Part shown: piece after piece, positions 52,625 through 60,873 of the stretch
Layout: each line of letters starts with the position of its first letter
Position numbering within the stretch: the first letter of the stretch is position 1
Source: Streptomyces sp. HSG2
Lineage (GTDB): Bacteria; Actinomycetota; Actinomycetes; Streptomycetales; Streptomycetaceae
Assembly: GCF_016598575.1 (NCBI RefSeq)
Contig: NZ_CP066801.1
Span: 3,162,001-3,226,000 of the forward strand
Direction: 5' to 3'
DNA: 64,000 bases
Position numbers and translations under genes: made by a program
The notes under the pieces: generated by a model
The model's database searches: none
The model's input: the letters and a program-made list of their open reading frames with translations, nothing else
Told to the model about the DNA's origin: nothing

Positions 52625-53131
52625 ATGGGCTCGTGGATCGGTGAGCTGGAGGAACGCCAGGCGGCGGTGCGGTTGCGGGTGGAGGAACTCGAGCGGGAGA
52701 TGGCCGCGTTGAGTATTCGGCTGGAGGCCGAGCGGGGCCGGCTGGATCGGCTGACGGTGACGCGGGAGACTCTGGAGGAACTCGCGGCCGAGGGAGTGGC
52801 CCTCGAAATGGACCCGCCGCCGGCGGAGACCGAGCCGGTGGGCGGGGGCCGGGTGGTGGGGGTGCAGACCGTGACCTTCTGGCGGGAGGGGATGACCAGC
52901 GCGGATCTCCCGCCGGTCTACCGCGACATCGTGGACGTGATCGACGACGCGCCGGGGGCGGTGCAGGCGAAGCAGATCGTGCCCAGGATCGGGCTGCCCG
53001 CCCAGACCTCGAAGATCGAGGCGACGCGGTCGAAGCTGAAGCGGCTGGTCGAGCTGGGCTGGCTGGCCGAACAGGCGCCGGGGCAGTTCACCGTCTCGGC
53101 CCACCGGGCGGCGGCCGGCTCGGTCAGGTAG
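52625..53131 (+). CDS. Coiled-coil / winged-helix protein of unknown function
   Basis: A 168-aa protein. Residues ~5-58 form a heptad-rich coiled coil (LEERQAAVRLRVEELEREMA, IRLEAERGRLDRL). A short linker with PPPAETEPVGGG follows. The C-terminal part (DLPPVYRDIVDVIDDAPGA, RSKLKRLVELGWLAEQAPGQF) has the spacing of a winged helix. No catalytic motif is seen. It follows a perfect hairpin and lies at the edge of a region of decayed mobile DNA, so it may belong to a repeated, transposon-linked gene family. A DNA-binding role is plausible only by fold. Confidence 0.6.
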   Translation: MGSWIGELEERQAAVRLRVEELEREMAALSIRLEAERGRLDRLTVTRETLEELAAEGVALEMDPPPAETEPVGGGRVVGVQTVTFWREGMTSADLPPVYRDIVDVIDDAPGAVQAKQIVPRIGLPAQTSKIEATRSKLKRLVELGWLAEQAPGQFTVSAHRAAAGSVR

Positions 53132-53196
53132 GTCAACTCCCGGTGTTCAAAGGGCCCTTCAGCAAGCACAGCGAACGGTCTGGGACCGCAGCCTTT

Positions 53197-53721
53197 TCAA
53201 CGCCGAGATCGCCCGACGGCTACGGCACCCTCGCTACGGCCGACACGAGAACGACCGGTAAACCCCAGCTTTGCGGCGAGGCGCATCGAGCCGACGTTGG
53301 CGGTCTGGGTGGCGAGCACCACCGGCTCGCCGGGAAGGACGCCGTCGAACCAGTCGAGTGCCGCCGCGCACGCCTCGGCGGCGTATCCGAATCCCCATGC
53401 CCGCGGCAGGAACAGGTAACCGAGATCGGCCTTCCCCGCAGCAGCCGGGCGACGGTGCTCCGGTGCTCTCCTGAGCAGGATCTGGCCGATCATCGCTCCA
53501 TCGAGATCGACGACGAAACTCCCCGGACACCGCCCGGGCGCCTCGGCCATCTCGCGTTCTAGCTCGTCACGCGGCCGGGAGCCGCCGAGGTAGGTGTGCA
53601 CCTCCGGCGAGGCGTGCAACTCGATGAACGCCGCACGGTCTCGGGCCTCGGACCCACGGAGCACGAGCCTCTCGGTCCTGATCGGGGCAGGTGGCCAGGC
53701 GACGGGTCCAAGATCAGTCAT
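53197..53721 (-). CDS. GNAT family N-acetyltransferase, C-terminus altered
   Basis: A 174-aa GNAT-fold protein: APIRTERLVLRGSEARDRAA, GQILLRRAPEHRRPAA, LGYLFLPRAWGFGYAAEACA (acetyl-CoA site, Gly-Tyr-Ala type) and TQTANVGSMRLAAKLGFTG. After LGFTG the sequence becomes RSRVGRSEGAVAVGRSRR instead of the hydrophobic end seen in relatives. The tail is probably replaced by a deletion or fusion of other DNA. The inner ATG (MTDLGPVAW) was chosen; the longer frame upstream has no support. It may be inactive. The acceptor is unknown; ribosomal-protein-type (RimJ/RimL) acetyltransferases are the nearest kind. Confidence 0.65.
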   Translation of the reverse strand: MTDLGPVAWPPAPIRTERLVLRGSEARDRAAFIELHASPEVHTYLGGSRPRDELEREMAEAPGRCPGSFVVDLDGAMIGQILLRRAPEHRRPAAAGKADLGYLFLPRAWGFGYAAEACAAALDWFDGVLPGEPVVLATQTANVGSMRLAAKLGFTGRSRVGRSEGAVAVGRSRR

Positions 53722-53956
53722 GCCGGCCAGCCAATCAACAGACTCGGCAGCGATCAAGAGTCGCGGCTCTGGCACAGATCTTGGGGAATGGTCGCGGAGC
53801 CTCACTGAAGCAGCATCATCTTGCGGAGCAGTTCGAATCCAGCTCGTCCGCGAAAGTCTGTCGTTTGCCACCTTCGGCGCGTCCTTGTTTCGGCGAACCC
53901 GCCTCGTTCAGAAAGTCACTTGCCTCCCGTTCCCCTCTTGCGGTGAGATTTCCGAC

Positions 53957-54771
53957 GTGACGCTTCACGAGGATGAGATCCCAGTCGGTATCGGCTGGGC
54001 GATGACCTGCTCGTGCGACTGCCACGAACTACCCAGAAGGGATATTCCTTGCGAAAAGAGCAGGAATGGCTTCCCCGCCTAGCGCCCTTCCTGTCATGCC
54101 CTATTCCCGAGCCCATCCATGCTGGGACCCCCACCGACGTCTTCCCGCTCGTCTGGTCGGTCTACCGCTGGATTGACGGCGACGAGGCCAGCCTGGATAC
54201 CGTCCAGGACTGGGCCGCCTTCGGAGTCGACCTGGCGGCGATCGTGAGGGAACTCCACAGCGTCGACCTCATGGGAGCGACTCGCGTGGATGACCTCAGC
54301 TGGTACCGCGGAGGCAGCTTGGGGCCATGCAGCCAGTGGATCGCGAGGTGTCTCGACGATTGCCGAACCACTGTGGGTTCTGAACTCGACGTTGACTCCC
54401 TCGAACAGATGTGGAGGGCCGCGCTCACACTACCCGAGCCTTCCAGACCTCACGTGTGGCTCCACGGCGACCTCAAGCCGACCAACCTTTTGGTCCGGGA
54501 AGGCAAGCTCCACGCAGTCATCGACTTCGGAGGACTCTCGGTCGGCTTTCCCGACGCCGAGCACTCCACGCTCTGGGACCTGCCGACACAAGCACGGCAG
54601 GCCTACCGGGACACCTTGAACCTCGACGATGCGACCTGGGCCCGGGCCCGCGCCTGGGCGATCGCGGTGGGCGTCAGCGGCATCTCCTACTACTGGCACA
54701 CCTTCCCCACCTTCGTCGCCGAGTGCCGAGCACGTCTTCGGGCAATCATCATCGACGCCGCTGCGTGTTGA
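53957..54771 (+). pseudogene. Aminoglycoside phosphotransferase-family gene with internal deletion
   Basis: The 3' part (open from 54013, 252 aa) is an APH/choline-kinase-type phosphotransferase: RLPRTTQKGYSLRKEQEWLP, SVYRWIDGDEA, HGDLKPTNLLVREGKLHAVI and DFGGLSVGFPDAEHS. Upstream in another frame, GTG at 53957 opens VTLHEDEIPV, the usual family N-terminus. From 53989 the frame of the main part reads YRLGDDLLVRLPR. About 35 codons between these two family blocks are missing and the frame changes at the joint near 53985. The N-lobe for ATP is thus lost, so the gene is very likely inactive. Confidence 0.7.
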
Positions 54772-54881
54772 GCGGTTTCCCATCGCGAAAACGCAAGATT
54801 GATCTGCACAACTCCTGCGCCGACCGCGCAGACAAAACCTTCATCCTGCTGGCCACGGCCACCTCCACATGCAGCCTCTTG

Positions 54882-55326
54882 CGGCACCGGACAGCCGGGG
54901 CGGGCAGCATCGACGACCTGGACGTTCCGCGCCATGGCGGGCTGCCGCGTCTGTTCGGCGAGGTGCGGGCGCCATCCACACTGCGATCGTTCGTGCTTGC
55001 CCTCACCTGGAGGCGCGTGCGCCAACTGAATTACAGCACAAAGGCGTTCACCTGCCGCCTGGCCGCCCGCGCCGGTCTGGTCCTGCGCGGGGACGAGGGT
55101 GCGTCCGTGGACATCGACTCCACGGCCTAGCAGGGCGCCTCGCTCGGCTACACCAAGCAGCGCGGGCGCACTTCCAGATCGTCGCCGTGAATTCCCCCAC
55201 CCGCGCGCCGGTCATTGTGGCCACCAGTCCGCGCAAGGGCTCGGCCAACTCCGGCAAGTGCGCCGCCAGTCTGCTACGGGAGGCGCCGGCCACGGTCCGG
55301 GCCATGGGCATCACCGCAACGTCAAG
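54882..55326 (+). pseudogene. IS1380-family transposase remnant
   Basis: A decayed transposase fragment. One frame reads SIDDLDVPRHGGLPRLFGEV, RAPSTLRSF, LTWRRVRQLN and VDIDSTA, then a TAG stop at 55128-55130, then QGASLGYTKQRGR. Another frame continues with FQIVAVNSPTRAPVIVATSP, RKGSANSGKCAASLLREAPA and TVRAMG. This order matches the N-terminal half of IS1380-type transposases. The start, the catalytic second half and clear terminal repeats are missing. Confidence 0.65.
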
Positions 55327-55406
55327 TGAAGCCCGCAGCGTCGTTGGCACCGACCCGCGTGAGCCGGGTCAAGAAGGAGCCGAGCTCGTGCCTTGGAGGG
55401 TGGAGT

Positions 55407-55512
55407 CACGAGGTGTGGCAGGGCGAGGGGCGTCGACTGGGGGTATGGGTGAGGTACTGCGACGACTTCGTCGCCCTGTGCCCGACCGGGGAACGTGGCG
55501 AGAGTCAGTCTG
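55407..55512 (+). pseudogene. Group II intron-type reverse transcriptase remnant
   Basis: A short frame reads HEVWQGEGRRLGVWVRYCDD, then FVALCPTGERGES. This matches the reverse-transcriptase active-site block (usually RYADDFV, with two catalytic Asp) of group II intron maturases; YCDD is at 55455-55466. Only about 35 codons are recognisable. It runs into the 3' end of the next minus-strand gene, where the joint seems to lie. It is a relic, not an active intron. Confidence 0.5.
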
Positions 55513-56383
55513 CCTCGGCCGCGGCAGAGGCTTGGGCCTGACCGCGCTGGAGTATCTGCCGGAAGGTGAACTCGGCCAGGTCGTCGCCGGCCCGGAAGAC
55601 CTCGGTGTCCTTCTCGGTCACGTCCGTGCCGTCGGTGAAACCGGCCAGGGTGAAGTAGGCGTACCTGCCATAGGAGTTGGCGGTCGACCGGCAGACGGCG
55701 CCGTTGCAGAAGTCTGCCACGCCGCCTCCGGACAGGGACCGCACGATGCTCTTGCCGTCCACCTCGCTCTTGGTCTTGGTGGCCTGTGCGGCGCTGTCGA
55801 ACACCGCGACGCCGACGGTGACCGCCACGTCGTCCGCGGAGTAGGTGATCCGGATCAGGCGCGCGCAGTCGTTGGCGTCGAGGATCGCGGGCAGGTCGTT
55901 GCGCGCGGCGGAGGAGCAGGTGCGGGTGTCGGCGGTCGGCCCCTTGCGGTACACGACGTCGTCGACGGTGAGCTGGGTGCCGGGAAAGAGGCTGTCCGTG
56001 TCCAGTGGGGCCTTGTCCTTCGAGGCGCTGGCGACGAAGTCCTTCGGGTTCAGGGGCGGCGGAGCGCTGGTGGGGGCGAAGGAGGGGGCGGTGGCTCCGG
56101 CGCTCGGCAGGTCCGCGGCCGACGGCAGCCCGGTGGGGTCGCCGGTCGCGGTGTCGTCGCCGTCGGCCGACACGACGGCGAGTGCCACGGCGACGGCCAC
56201 GCCGACGGTGGCCAGCGCGCCCCCCGCGACGAACAGCACCCGGCGCCGTTTCTGGCGGGTCTCGGACGCCTCGGCGAGCGCCGCCCAGTCCGGTGTCCGT
56301 CCGCCGTCGCCGCCCCAGGGCTGCTCGGTTTCCGGTTTCCAGGGATCCCAACGGGACTCGGGTCCCCCCTGCCCAAAGCTCAT
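55505..56383 (-). CDS. Single-pass membrane protein of unknown function
   Basis: A 292-aa protein. Residues ~1-45 are cytosolic and rich in Trp, Pro and Gly (MSFGQGGPESRWDPWKPETE). A basic RQKRRR precedes one membrane span near residues 49-70. A Pro/Ser/Ala linker leads to an outer domain with four Cys (TRTCSSAARND, NDCARLIRITYS, ADFCNGAVCRST) and the TLAGFTDGTDV segment. I do not recognise the domain. MRC three codons upstream is an alternative start. No clear Shine-Dalgarno is seen. Its 3' end abuts a reverse-transcriptase remnant, so its last residues (QASAAAEAD) may not be original. Confidence 0.75.
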   Translation of the reverse strand: MSFGQGGPESRWDPWKPETEQPWGGDGGRTPDWAALAEASETRQKRRRVLFVAGGALATVGVAVAVALAVVSADGDDTATGDPTGLPSAADLPSAGATAPSFAPTSAPPPLNPKDFVASASKDKAPLDTDSLFPGTQLTVDDVVYRKGPTADTRTCSSAARNDLPAILDANDCARLIRITYSADDVAVTVGVAVFDSAAQATKTKSEVDGKSIVRSLSGGGVADFCNGAVCRSTANSYGRYAYFTLAGFTDGTDVTEKDTEVFRAGDDLAEFTFRQILQRGQAQASAAAEAD

Positions 56384-56483
56384 GCAGCGCATCTTAGACG
56401 GGTCGCCCTCCCGGTCCGTCCCTCCCAATCGGGGCCGGGAGCTGGGGTGTTCGACTCCGGTGGAGGTCGAACCAGGCATCCTG

Positions 56484-56519
56484 GGGCGGTCCGGGCGGTC
56501 CGGGCGGTCCGGGCGGTCC
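56484..56519. repeat. Tandem repeat, 4 x GGGCGGTCC
   Basis: Four exact copies of the 9-nt unit GGGCGGTCC run head to tail. GCGCGTGCTCGG then occurs twice with GTCC between, just downstream (from 56520). The repeats lie about 100 nt upstream of the start of the minus-strand membrane-protein gene. Confidence 0.85.
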
Positions 56520-56849
56520 GCGCGTGCTCGGTCCGCGCGTGCTCGGGGCGGGGGCGCTAGGCGGAGGCGCGCCGGAGGGCGTGCGGAGTACACGCGTGAG
56601 TACCCGCACACGTGGTGGTCCGAGCGGCGGGGCACGCCTGGCGTGCCGTGATGCCCTCGTCGACGTCCCGCCGGGACCCGGAATCCCGCGTGGGCGCGGG
56701 GGAGGGGTGTTCGGCGTCCCGGCGTCGCGTTCGCCGGTGACAGCCGATGCGCGCGGGGCGGCCGGGGGGCGGCGCTCACTCGACGTCTTCGCGTGGTCAC
56801 GGCGAGTGTGGGGGTGGTGCGGGCGTGGTGGCGGCGGTGCCGCCGCGTT

Positions 56850-56878
56850 TTGACCCGGTCCGGCCGCCCCGGTAGTCT
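56850..56878 (+). promoter_or_regulatory. Promoter of rplM-rpsI
   Basis: TTGACC (56850-56855) and TAGTCT (56873-56878) are separated by exactly 17 nt. This is one of the best principal-sigma matches in the window. The leader to rplM would be about 170 nt. Confidence 0.7.
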
Positions 56879-57054
56879 GCTTGTTCGTTGTGTATTGGCT
56901 TGCTCATTCTCACGGGACGGGCCCTTACACCGGTCCACCGGGCCGATGACCAGCGATCGGCACGCGGTTTGCGTCACCGTGGTGCGGTCGAGGCTGTCGT
57001 GATCGTTTCGGTGACCTGTTCAGGACCATTCACTCGAAGCGAAGGCTACGAACC

Positions 57055-57498
57055 GTGCGTACGTACAGCCCCAAGCCCGGCGATGTGACGCGCCAGTGGC
57101 ACGTCATCGACGCCCAGGACGTTGTCCTGGGGCGTCTCGCCTCCACCGCCGCCACGCTCCTGCGGGGCAAGCACAAGCCGATCTACGCGCCGCACGTCGA
57201 CACCGGTGACTTCGTCATCATCGTCAACGCCGACAAGGTGCACCTGTCCGGCAACAAGCGCACCCAGAAGATGGCGTACCGCCACTCCGGCTACCCGGGC
57301 GGTCTGCGCTCCGTCCGCTACGACGAGCTGCTGGACAAGAATCCCGAGAAGGCCGTCGAGAAGGCCGTCAAGGGCATGCTCCCCAAGAACTCCCTGGGCC
57401 GTCAGATGCTCTCGAAGCTGAAGGTCTACAAGGGTGACCAGCACCCGCACGGCGCGCAGCAGCCGCAGCCGTACGAGATCACCCAGGTCGCGCAGTAA
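57055..57498 (+). CDS. rplM: 50S ribosomal protein L13
   Basis: A 147-aa L13, an early 50S assembly protein. [40 protein letters not shown] and [20 protein letters not shown] are the signatures. GTG start. The next gene, rpsI, starts 42 nt after its stop; the two form the conserved L13-S9 operon. Confidence 0.97.
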   Translation: MRTYSPKPGDVTRQWHVIDAQDVVLGRLASTAATLLRGKHKPIYAPHVDTGDFVIIVNADKVHLSGNKRTQKMAYRHSGYPGGLRSVRYDELLDKNPEKAVEKAVKGMLPKNSLGRQMLSKLKVYKGDQHPHGAQQPQPYEITQVAQ

Positions 57499-57540
57499 GT
57501 CCGGCCACCCCCAAGACCGAACAGAATTCCGAGGAGAATC

Positions 57541-58053
57541 GTGGCCGAGACCACTGCCGAGCAGCCGCTCGAAGAGCTTGACATCGACAGCTACACCACC
57601 GAGTCCGAGGTTCCCGTCGAGGGCGAGTACACCTCGGAGTCCATGGCCTCCCGCTTCGGCGAGGCGCAGCCGGCCGCCGGCCTGGGCCGCCGGAAGAACG
57701 CCATCGCCCGCGTCCGGATCATCCCGGGCACCGGCAAGTGGAAGATCAACGGCCGCACCCTCGAGGACTACTTCCCGAACAAGGTGCACCAGCAGGAAGT
57801 CAACGAGCCCTTCAAGGTGCTGGAGCTCGAGGACCGCTACGACGTGGTCGCCCGCATCGCCGGTGGCGGCGTCTCCGGCCAGGCAGGTGCCCTCCGTCTC
57901 GGTGTCGCCCGCGCCCTGAACGAGGCGGACGTCGACAACAACCGCGGCCCGCTGAAGAAGGCCGGCTTCCTCCGCCGCGACGACCGCGCGGTCGAGCGGA
58001 AGAAGGCCGGTCTCAAGAAGGCCCGCAAGGCTCCGCAGTACAGCAAGCGCTAG
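57541..58053 (+). CDS. rpsI: 30S ribosomal protein S9
   Basis: A 170-aa S9 whose C-terminal tail contacts P-site tRNA. An acidic N-terminal extension of about 45 residues precedes [39 protein letters not shown] and the C-terminal [12 protein letters not shown] follow. The extension is actinobacterial; E. coli S9 has 130 aa. GTG start with CCGAGGAGAATC upstream. Confidence 0.97.
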   Translation: MAETTAEQPLEELDIDSYTTESEVPVEGEYTSESMASRFGEAQPAAGLGRRKNAIARVRIIPGTGKWKINGRTLEDYFPNKVHQQEVNEPFKVLELEDRYDVVARIAGGGVSGQAGALRLGVARALNEADVDNNRGPLKKAGFLRRDDRAVERKKAGLKKARKAPQYSKR

Positions 58054-58077
58054 TCGACGCGCTCGCGCGTACTCCGA

Positions 58078-58120
58078 ACGCCCCGGCGGCACGCCTGTGT
58101 GCCGCCGGGGCGTTTCGTCT
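58078..58120 (+). terminator. Terminator after rpsI
   Basis: A perfect 15-bp stem: ACGCCCCGGCGGCAC (58078-58092) with its complement (58099-58113), loop GCCTGT, followed by TTCGTCT. Confidence 0.85.
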
Positions 58121-58267
58121 ATCGCCGTCGCCGGGCGTATAACCGGCGTCAGAGGCCCCATGGCCTGTGTGATCGTAGGGACGGGCGCCGGCCTGTGCCC
58201 GTGACCGGAAGCGGATGTGCGGGCCGCACCGCCGTCCGCTCCGGACGAAGCTTTCTCGGGAGGACAA

Positions 58268-59626
58268 GTGGGACGACTCTTCGGTACGGACGGTGTGCGC
58301 GGCGTCGCCAACGCGGACCTGACGGCCGAGATGGCGCTGGGTCTGTCGGTCGCGGCGGCGCACGTCTTGGCCGAGGCCGGCACCTTCGAGGGCCACCGGC
58401 CGACGGCGGTGGTCGGCCGCGACCCGCGGGCGTCGGGGGAGTTCCTGGAGGCGGCGGTAGTCGCGGGCCTGGCCAGCGCCGGCGTGGACGTGCTGCGGGT
58501 CGGGGTCCTGCCGACACCGGCGGTGGCCTACCTCACCGGTGCTCTCGGCGCCGACCTCGGCGTCATGCTCTCCGCCAGCCACAACGCCATGCCGGACAAC
58601 GGAGTCAAGTTCTTCGCCCGCGGTGGACACAAGCTCGCCGACGAGTTGGAGAATCGCATCGAGGCGGTCTACGCCGAGCACCGCACCGGGGCCCCCTGGG
58701 ACCGTCCGACCGGCGCCGGCGTGGGGCGGGTCCGGGAGTACGGCGAGGGGTTCGACCAGTACGTCGCCCATCTGATCGGCGTCCTGCCGGAGCGACTGGA
58801 CGGCCTGCGGATCGTCCTCGACGAGGCGCACGGCGCCGCCGCCCGTGTCTCACCCGAGGCGTTCGCCCGGGCCGGGGCCGAGATCGTCACCATCGGCGCC
58901 GAACCGGACGGCCTCAACATCAACGACGGCTGCGGCTCCACTCACCTGGATCTCCTCAAGGCCGCCGTGGTCGAGCACGGCGCCGATCTCGGCATCGCCC
59001 ACGACGGTGACGCCGACCGCTGCCTGGCGGTGGACCACACCGGCGCCGAGGTGGACGGTGACCAGATCCTCGCCGTGCTCGCCCTGGCGATGCGCGAGCG
59101 GTCGGCGCTGCGCCACGACACCGTCGTCGCCACCGTGATGTCCAACCTGGGCTTCACGCTCGCGATGGAGCGCGAGGGGGTCCGGGTGGTGCGGACCGCT
59201 GTCGGCGACCGGTATGTCATGGAACGACTGAAGGAGGGCGGCTTCGCCCTGGGGGGCGAGCAGTCCGGCCACGTCATCATCCTGGACCACGCCACCACCG
59301 GCGACGGCACGTTGACCGGCCTGATGCTGGCCGCCCGGGTCGCCCAGACCGGACGGAGCCTGCGGGACCTGGCCTCCGTCATGGAGCGGCTGCCCCAGGT
59401 CCTCGTCAACGTGTCCGACGTCGACCGGTCGCGGGTGGCGACTTCCGCCGAACTGGCCACCGCGGTCGCCGAGGCGGAGCGTGAACTCGGCGCCTCGGGG
59501 CGGGTGCTGCTGCGCCCCTCCGGCACCGAGCCCCTGGTCCGGGTGATGGTCGAGGCGCCCGACCTCGAACAGGCCCGTTCCGTCGCCGGCCGCCTCGCAG
59601 ACTCGGTGAAGTCGGCCCTGGGCTGA
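58268..59626 (+). CDS. glmM: Phosphoglucosamine mutase
   Basis: A 452-aa enzyme that turns glucosamine-6-phosphate into glucosamine-1-phosphate on the route to UDP-GlcNAc. [19 protein letters not shown] start (GTG here). The phosphoserine is in [17 protein letters not shown] near residue 102. The metal loop DGDADR lies near residues 246-251. GEQSGHVI and the C-terminal [15 protein letters not shown] bind sugar and phosphate. The inner GTG follows GGGAGGACAA. glmS, the preceding step of the pathway, lies 1.2 kb downstream. Confidence 0.96.
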   Translation: MGRLFGTDGVRGVANADLTAEMALGLSVAAAHVLAEAGTFEGHRPTAVVGRDPRASGEFLEAAVVAGLASAGVDVLRVGVLPTPAVAYLTGALGADLGVMLSASHNAMPDNGVKFFARGGHKLADELENRIEAVYAEHRTGAPWDRPTGAGVGRVREYGEGFDQYVAHLIGVLPERLDGLRIVLDEAHGAAARVSPEAFARAGAEIVTIGAEPDGLNINDGCGSTHLDLLKAAVVEHGADLGIAHDGDADRCLAVDHTGAEVDGDQILAVLALAMRERSALRHDTVVATVMSNLGFTLAMEREGVRVVRTAVGDRYVMERLKEGGFALGGEQSGHVIILDHATTGDGTLTGLMLAARVAQTGRSLRDLASVMERLPQVLVNVSDVDRSRVATSAELATAVAEAERELGASGRVLLRPSGTEPLVRVMVEAPDLEQARSVAGRLADSVKSALG

Positions 59627-59638
59627 CGTCCGGCCCCT

Positions 59639-59678
59639 CGCCGCGAGGGGCCTCCTCGCCGGAGGGGCCCTCGCGGCG
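59639..59678. terminator. Bidirectional terminator between glmM and coaA
   Basis: CGCCGCGAGGG (59639-59649) pairs with CCCTCGCGGCG (59668-59678), with an inner CCTCC/GGAGG stem. It lies between two convergent genes, 1 nt from the coaA stop, and can serve both strands. Confidence 0.7.
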
Positions 59679-59679
59679 C

Positions 59680-60669
59680 TCAGAGCTTGCGCAGGCTGAG
59701 CCGCTGCACCTTGTGGTCGGGGCCCTTGCGGAGGATCAGCGTGGCGCGGCCTCGGGTCGGGGCCACGTTCTGCATGAGGTTCGGGTGGTTGATGGTCCGC
59801 CAAGTGGTGCGCGCGTACTCCAACGCCTCCTCCTCGGACACCTGGGTGTACCGACGGAAGTACGAGGACGGGTTCTGGAAGGCGGTCGCGCGCAGCTTCC
59901 GGAAGCGGCTGAGGTACCAGCGCTCGATGTCCTCGGGGCGGGCGTCGACGTACACGCTGAAGTCGAAGTAGTCGGCGAGCCCCACCCGGGTCCGGCCGTC
60001 CTTGCCCGGCTGCGCGGGCTGCAACACGTTGAGGCCCTCGACGATCAGGATGTCGGGCCGGCGCACCACGAGCTTCCGGCCGGGGACGATGTCGTAGATC
60101 AGGTGGGAGTAGACGGGGGCGGTCACCTCGTCCTTGCCCGCCTTGATGTCGGCGACGAAGCGGGTGAGGGCGCGGCGGTCGTAGGACTCGGGGAAGCCCT
60201 TGCGGGAGAGCAGGCCCCTGGCCTGGAGTTCCCGGGTGGGGAAGAGGAAGCCGTCGGTGGTGACCAGCTCCACGCGCGGGTGCTCCGGCCAGCGGGACAG
60301 CAGGGCCTGGAGCAGCCGCGCCACGGTGGACTTGCCGACGGCGACGGACCCGGCCACGCCTATCACGAACGGCGTTCCCGACTGGGAGCCCTGTTCGCCG
60401 AGGAAGGTGTTGAGCGCCGTCCTCAGTCCGGCGGTGGCCCCCACGTAGAGATTGAGCAGGCGGGACAACGGAAGGTAGATGTCCCGGACCTCGTCGAGGT
60501 CGATCACGTCGCCCAGGCCACGCAGCTTCTCGACCTCCTCGGCGCTCAGGGGCAGCGGGGTCTTCTCGCGCAGGGCGCTCCACTCCGCACGAGTGAGGTC
60601 GACGTAGGGGGTCGCCTCGGGCCGGTGCCGGGGGGCGCTCCGGGGGGTCGGGGAGGCGGAAGAGATCAC
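59680..60669 (-). CDS. coaA: Type I pantothenate kinase
   Basis: A 329-aa kinase for the first step of coenzyme A synthesis. The P-loop [18 protein letters not shown] lies near residues 103-120. [31 protein letters not shown] and [18 protein letters not shown] follow, and the C-terminal part has [14 protein letters not shown]. The start is GTG (VISSASPTP). It is divergent from glmS, with AT-rich TTAACAAT shortly upstream on its strand as a possible -10 region. Confidence 0.95.
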   Translation of the reverse strand: MISSASPTPRSAPRHRPEATPYVDLTRAEWSALREKTPLPLSAEEVEKLRGLGDVIDLDEVRDIYLPLSRLLNLYVGATAGLRTALNTFLGEQGSQSGTPFVIGVAGSVAVGKSTVARLLQALLSRWPEHPRVELVTTDGFLFPTRELQARGLLSRKGFPESYDRRALTRFVADIKAGKDEVTAPVYSHLIYDIVPGRKLVVRRPDILIVEGLNVLQPAQPGKDGRTRVGLADYFDFSVYVDARPEDIERWYLSRFRKLRATAFQNPSSYFRRYTQVSEEEALEYARTTWRTINHPNLMQNVAPTRGRATLILRKGPDHKVQRLSLRKL

Positions 60670-60860
60670 ATTCCATTGTTAACGGACTTCGGGAGCCTCG
60701 GCAGGTGGGGTGCGTCACGCCGGCGCCGGCCGGTCCGTTCCGCCCCGGTCGGGCTTCGACGGGCGACCGCTCGCGAGGGGGGCGGTCGGGTCGGTTCGTT
60801 CCGGAGTGGGAATTTCCGCATACGCGCAAGTGGTGACAGCCTGACCGCGGAACGTGATCG

Positions 60861-60866
60861 TAGGCT
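60861..60866 (+). promoter_or_regulatory. Candidate -10 box for leaderless glmS
   Basis: TAGGCT ends 7 nt before the ATG of glmS, and no Shine-Dalgarno sequence lies between. The string CGTAGGCTGG is the same as before murB. Confidence 0.4.
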
Positions 60867-60873
60867 GGCGTTC

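Larger units (their letters stand above)
56384..57054. other. Intergenic region before rplM
   Basis: About 670 bp without a supportable gene. The left part is very GC-rich and holds tandem repeats (listed separately). A strong promoter for rplM is near 56850. The ~170-nt leader after it is less GC-rich and carries no clear hairpin. Confidence 0.45.

Noticed and set aside
59713..60873. Long N-terminal extension of the glmS frame
   Set aside because: The extension is the antisense of coaA. GlmS needs Cys right after the initiator Met, which fixes the start at 60874.
60670..60873. glmS ribozyme upstream of glmS
   Set aside because: Only about 200 bp lie between the divergent genes, with no ribozyme-like core, and the transcript seems leaderless.
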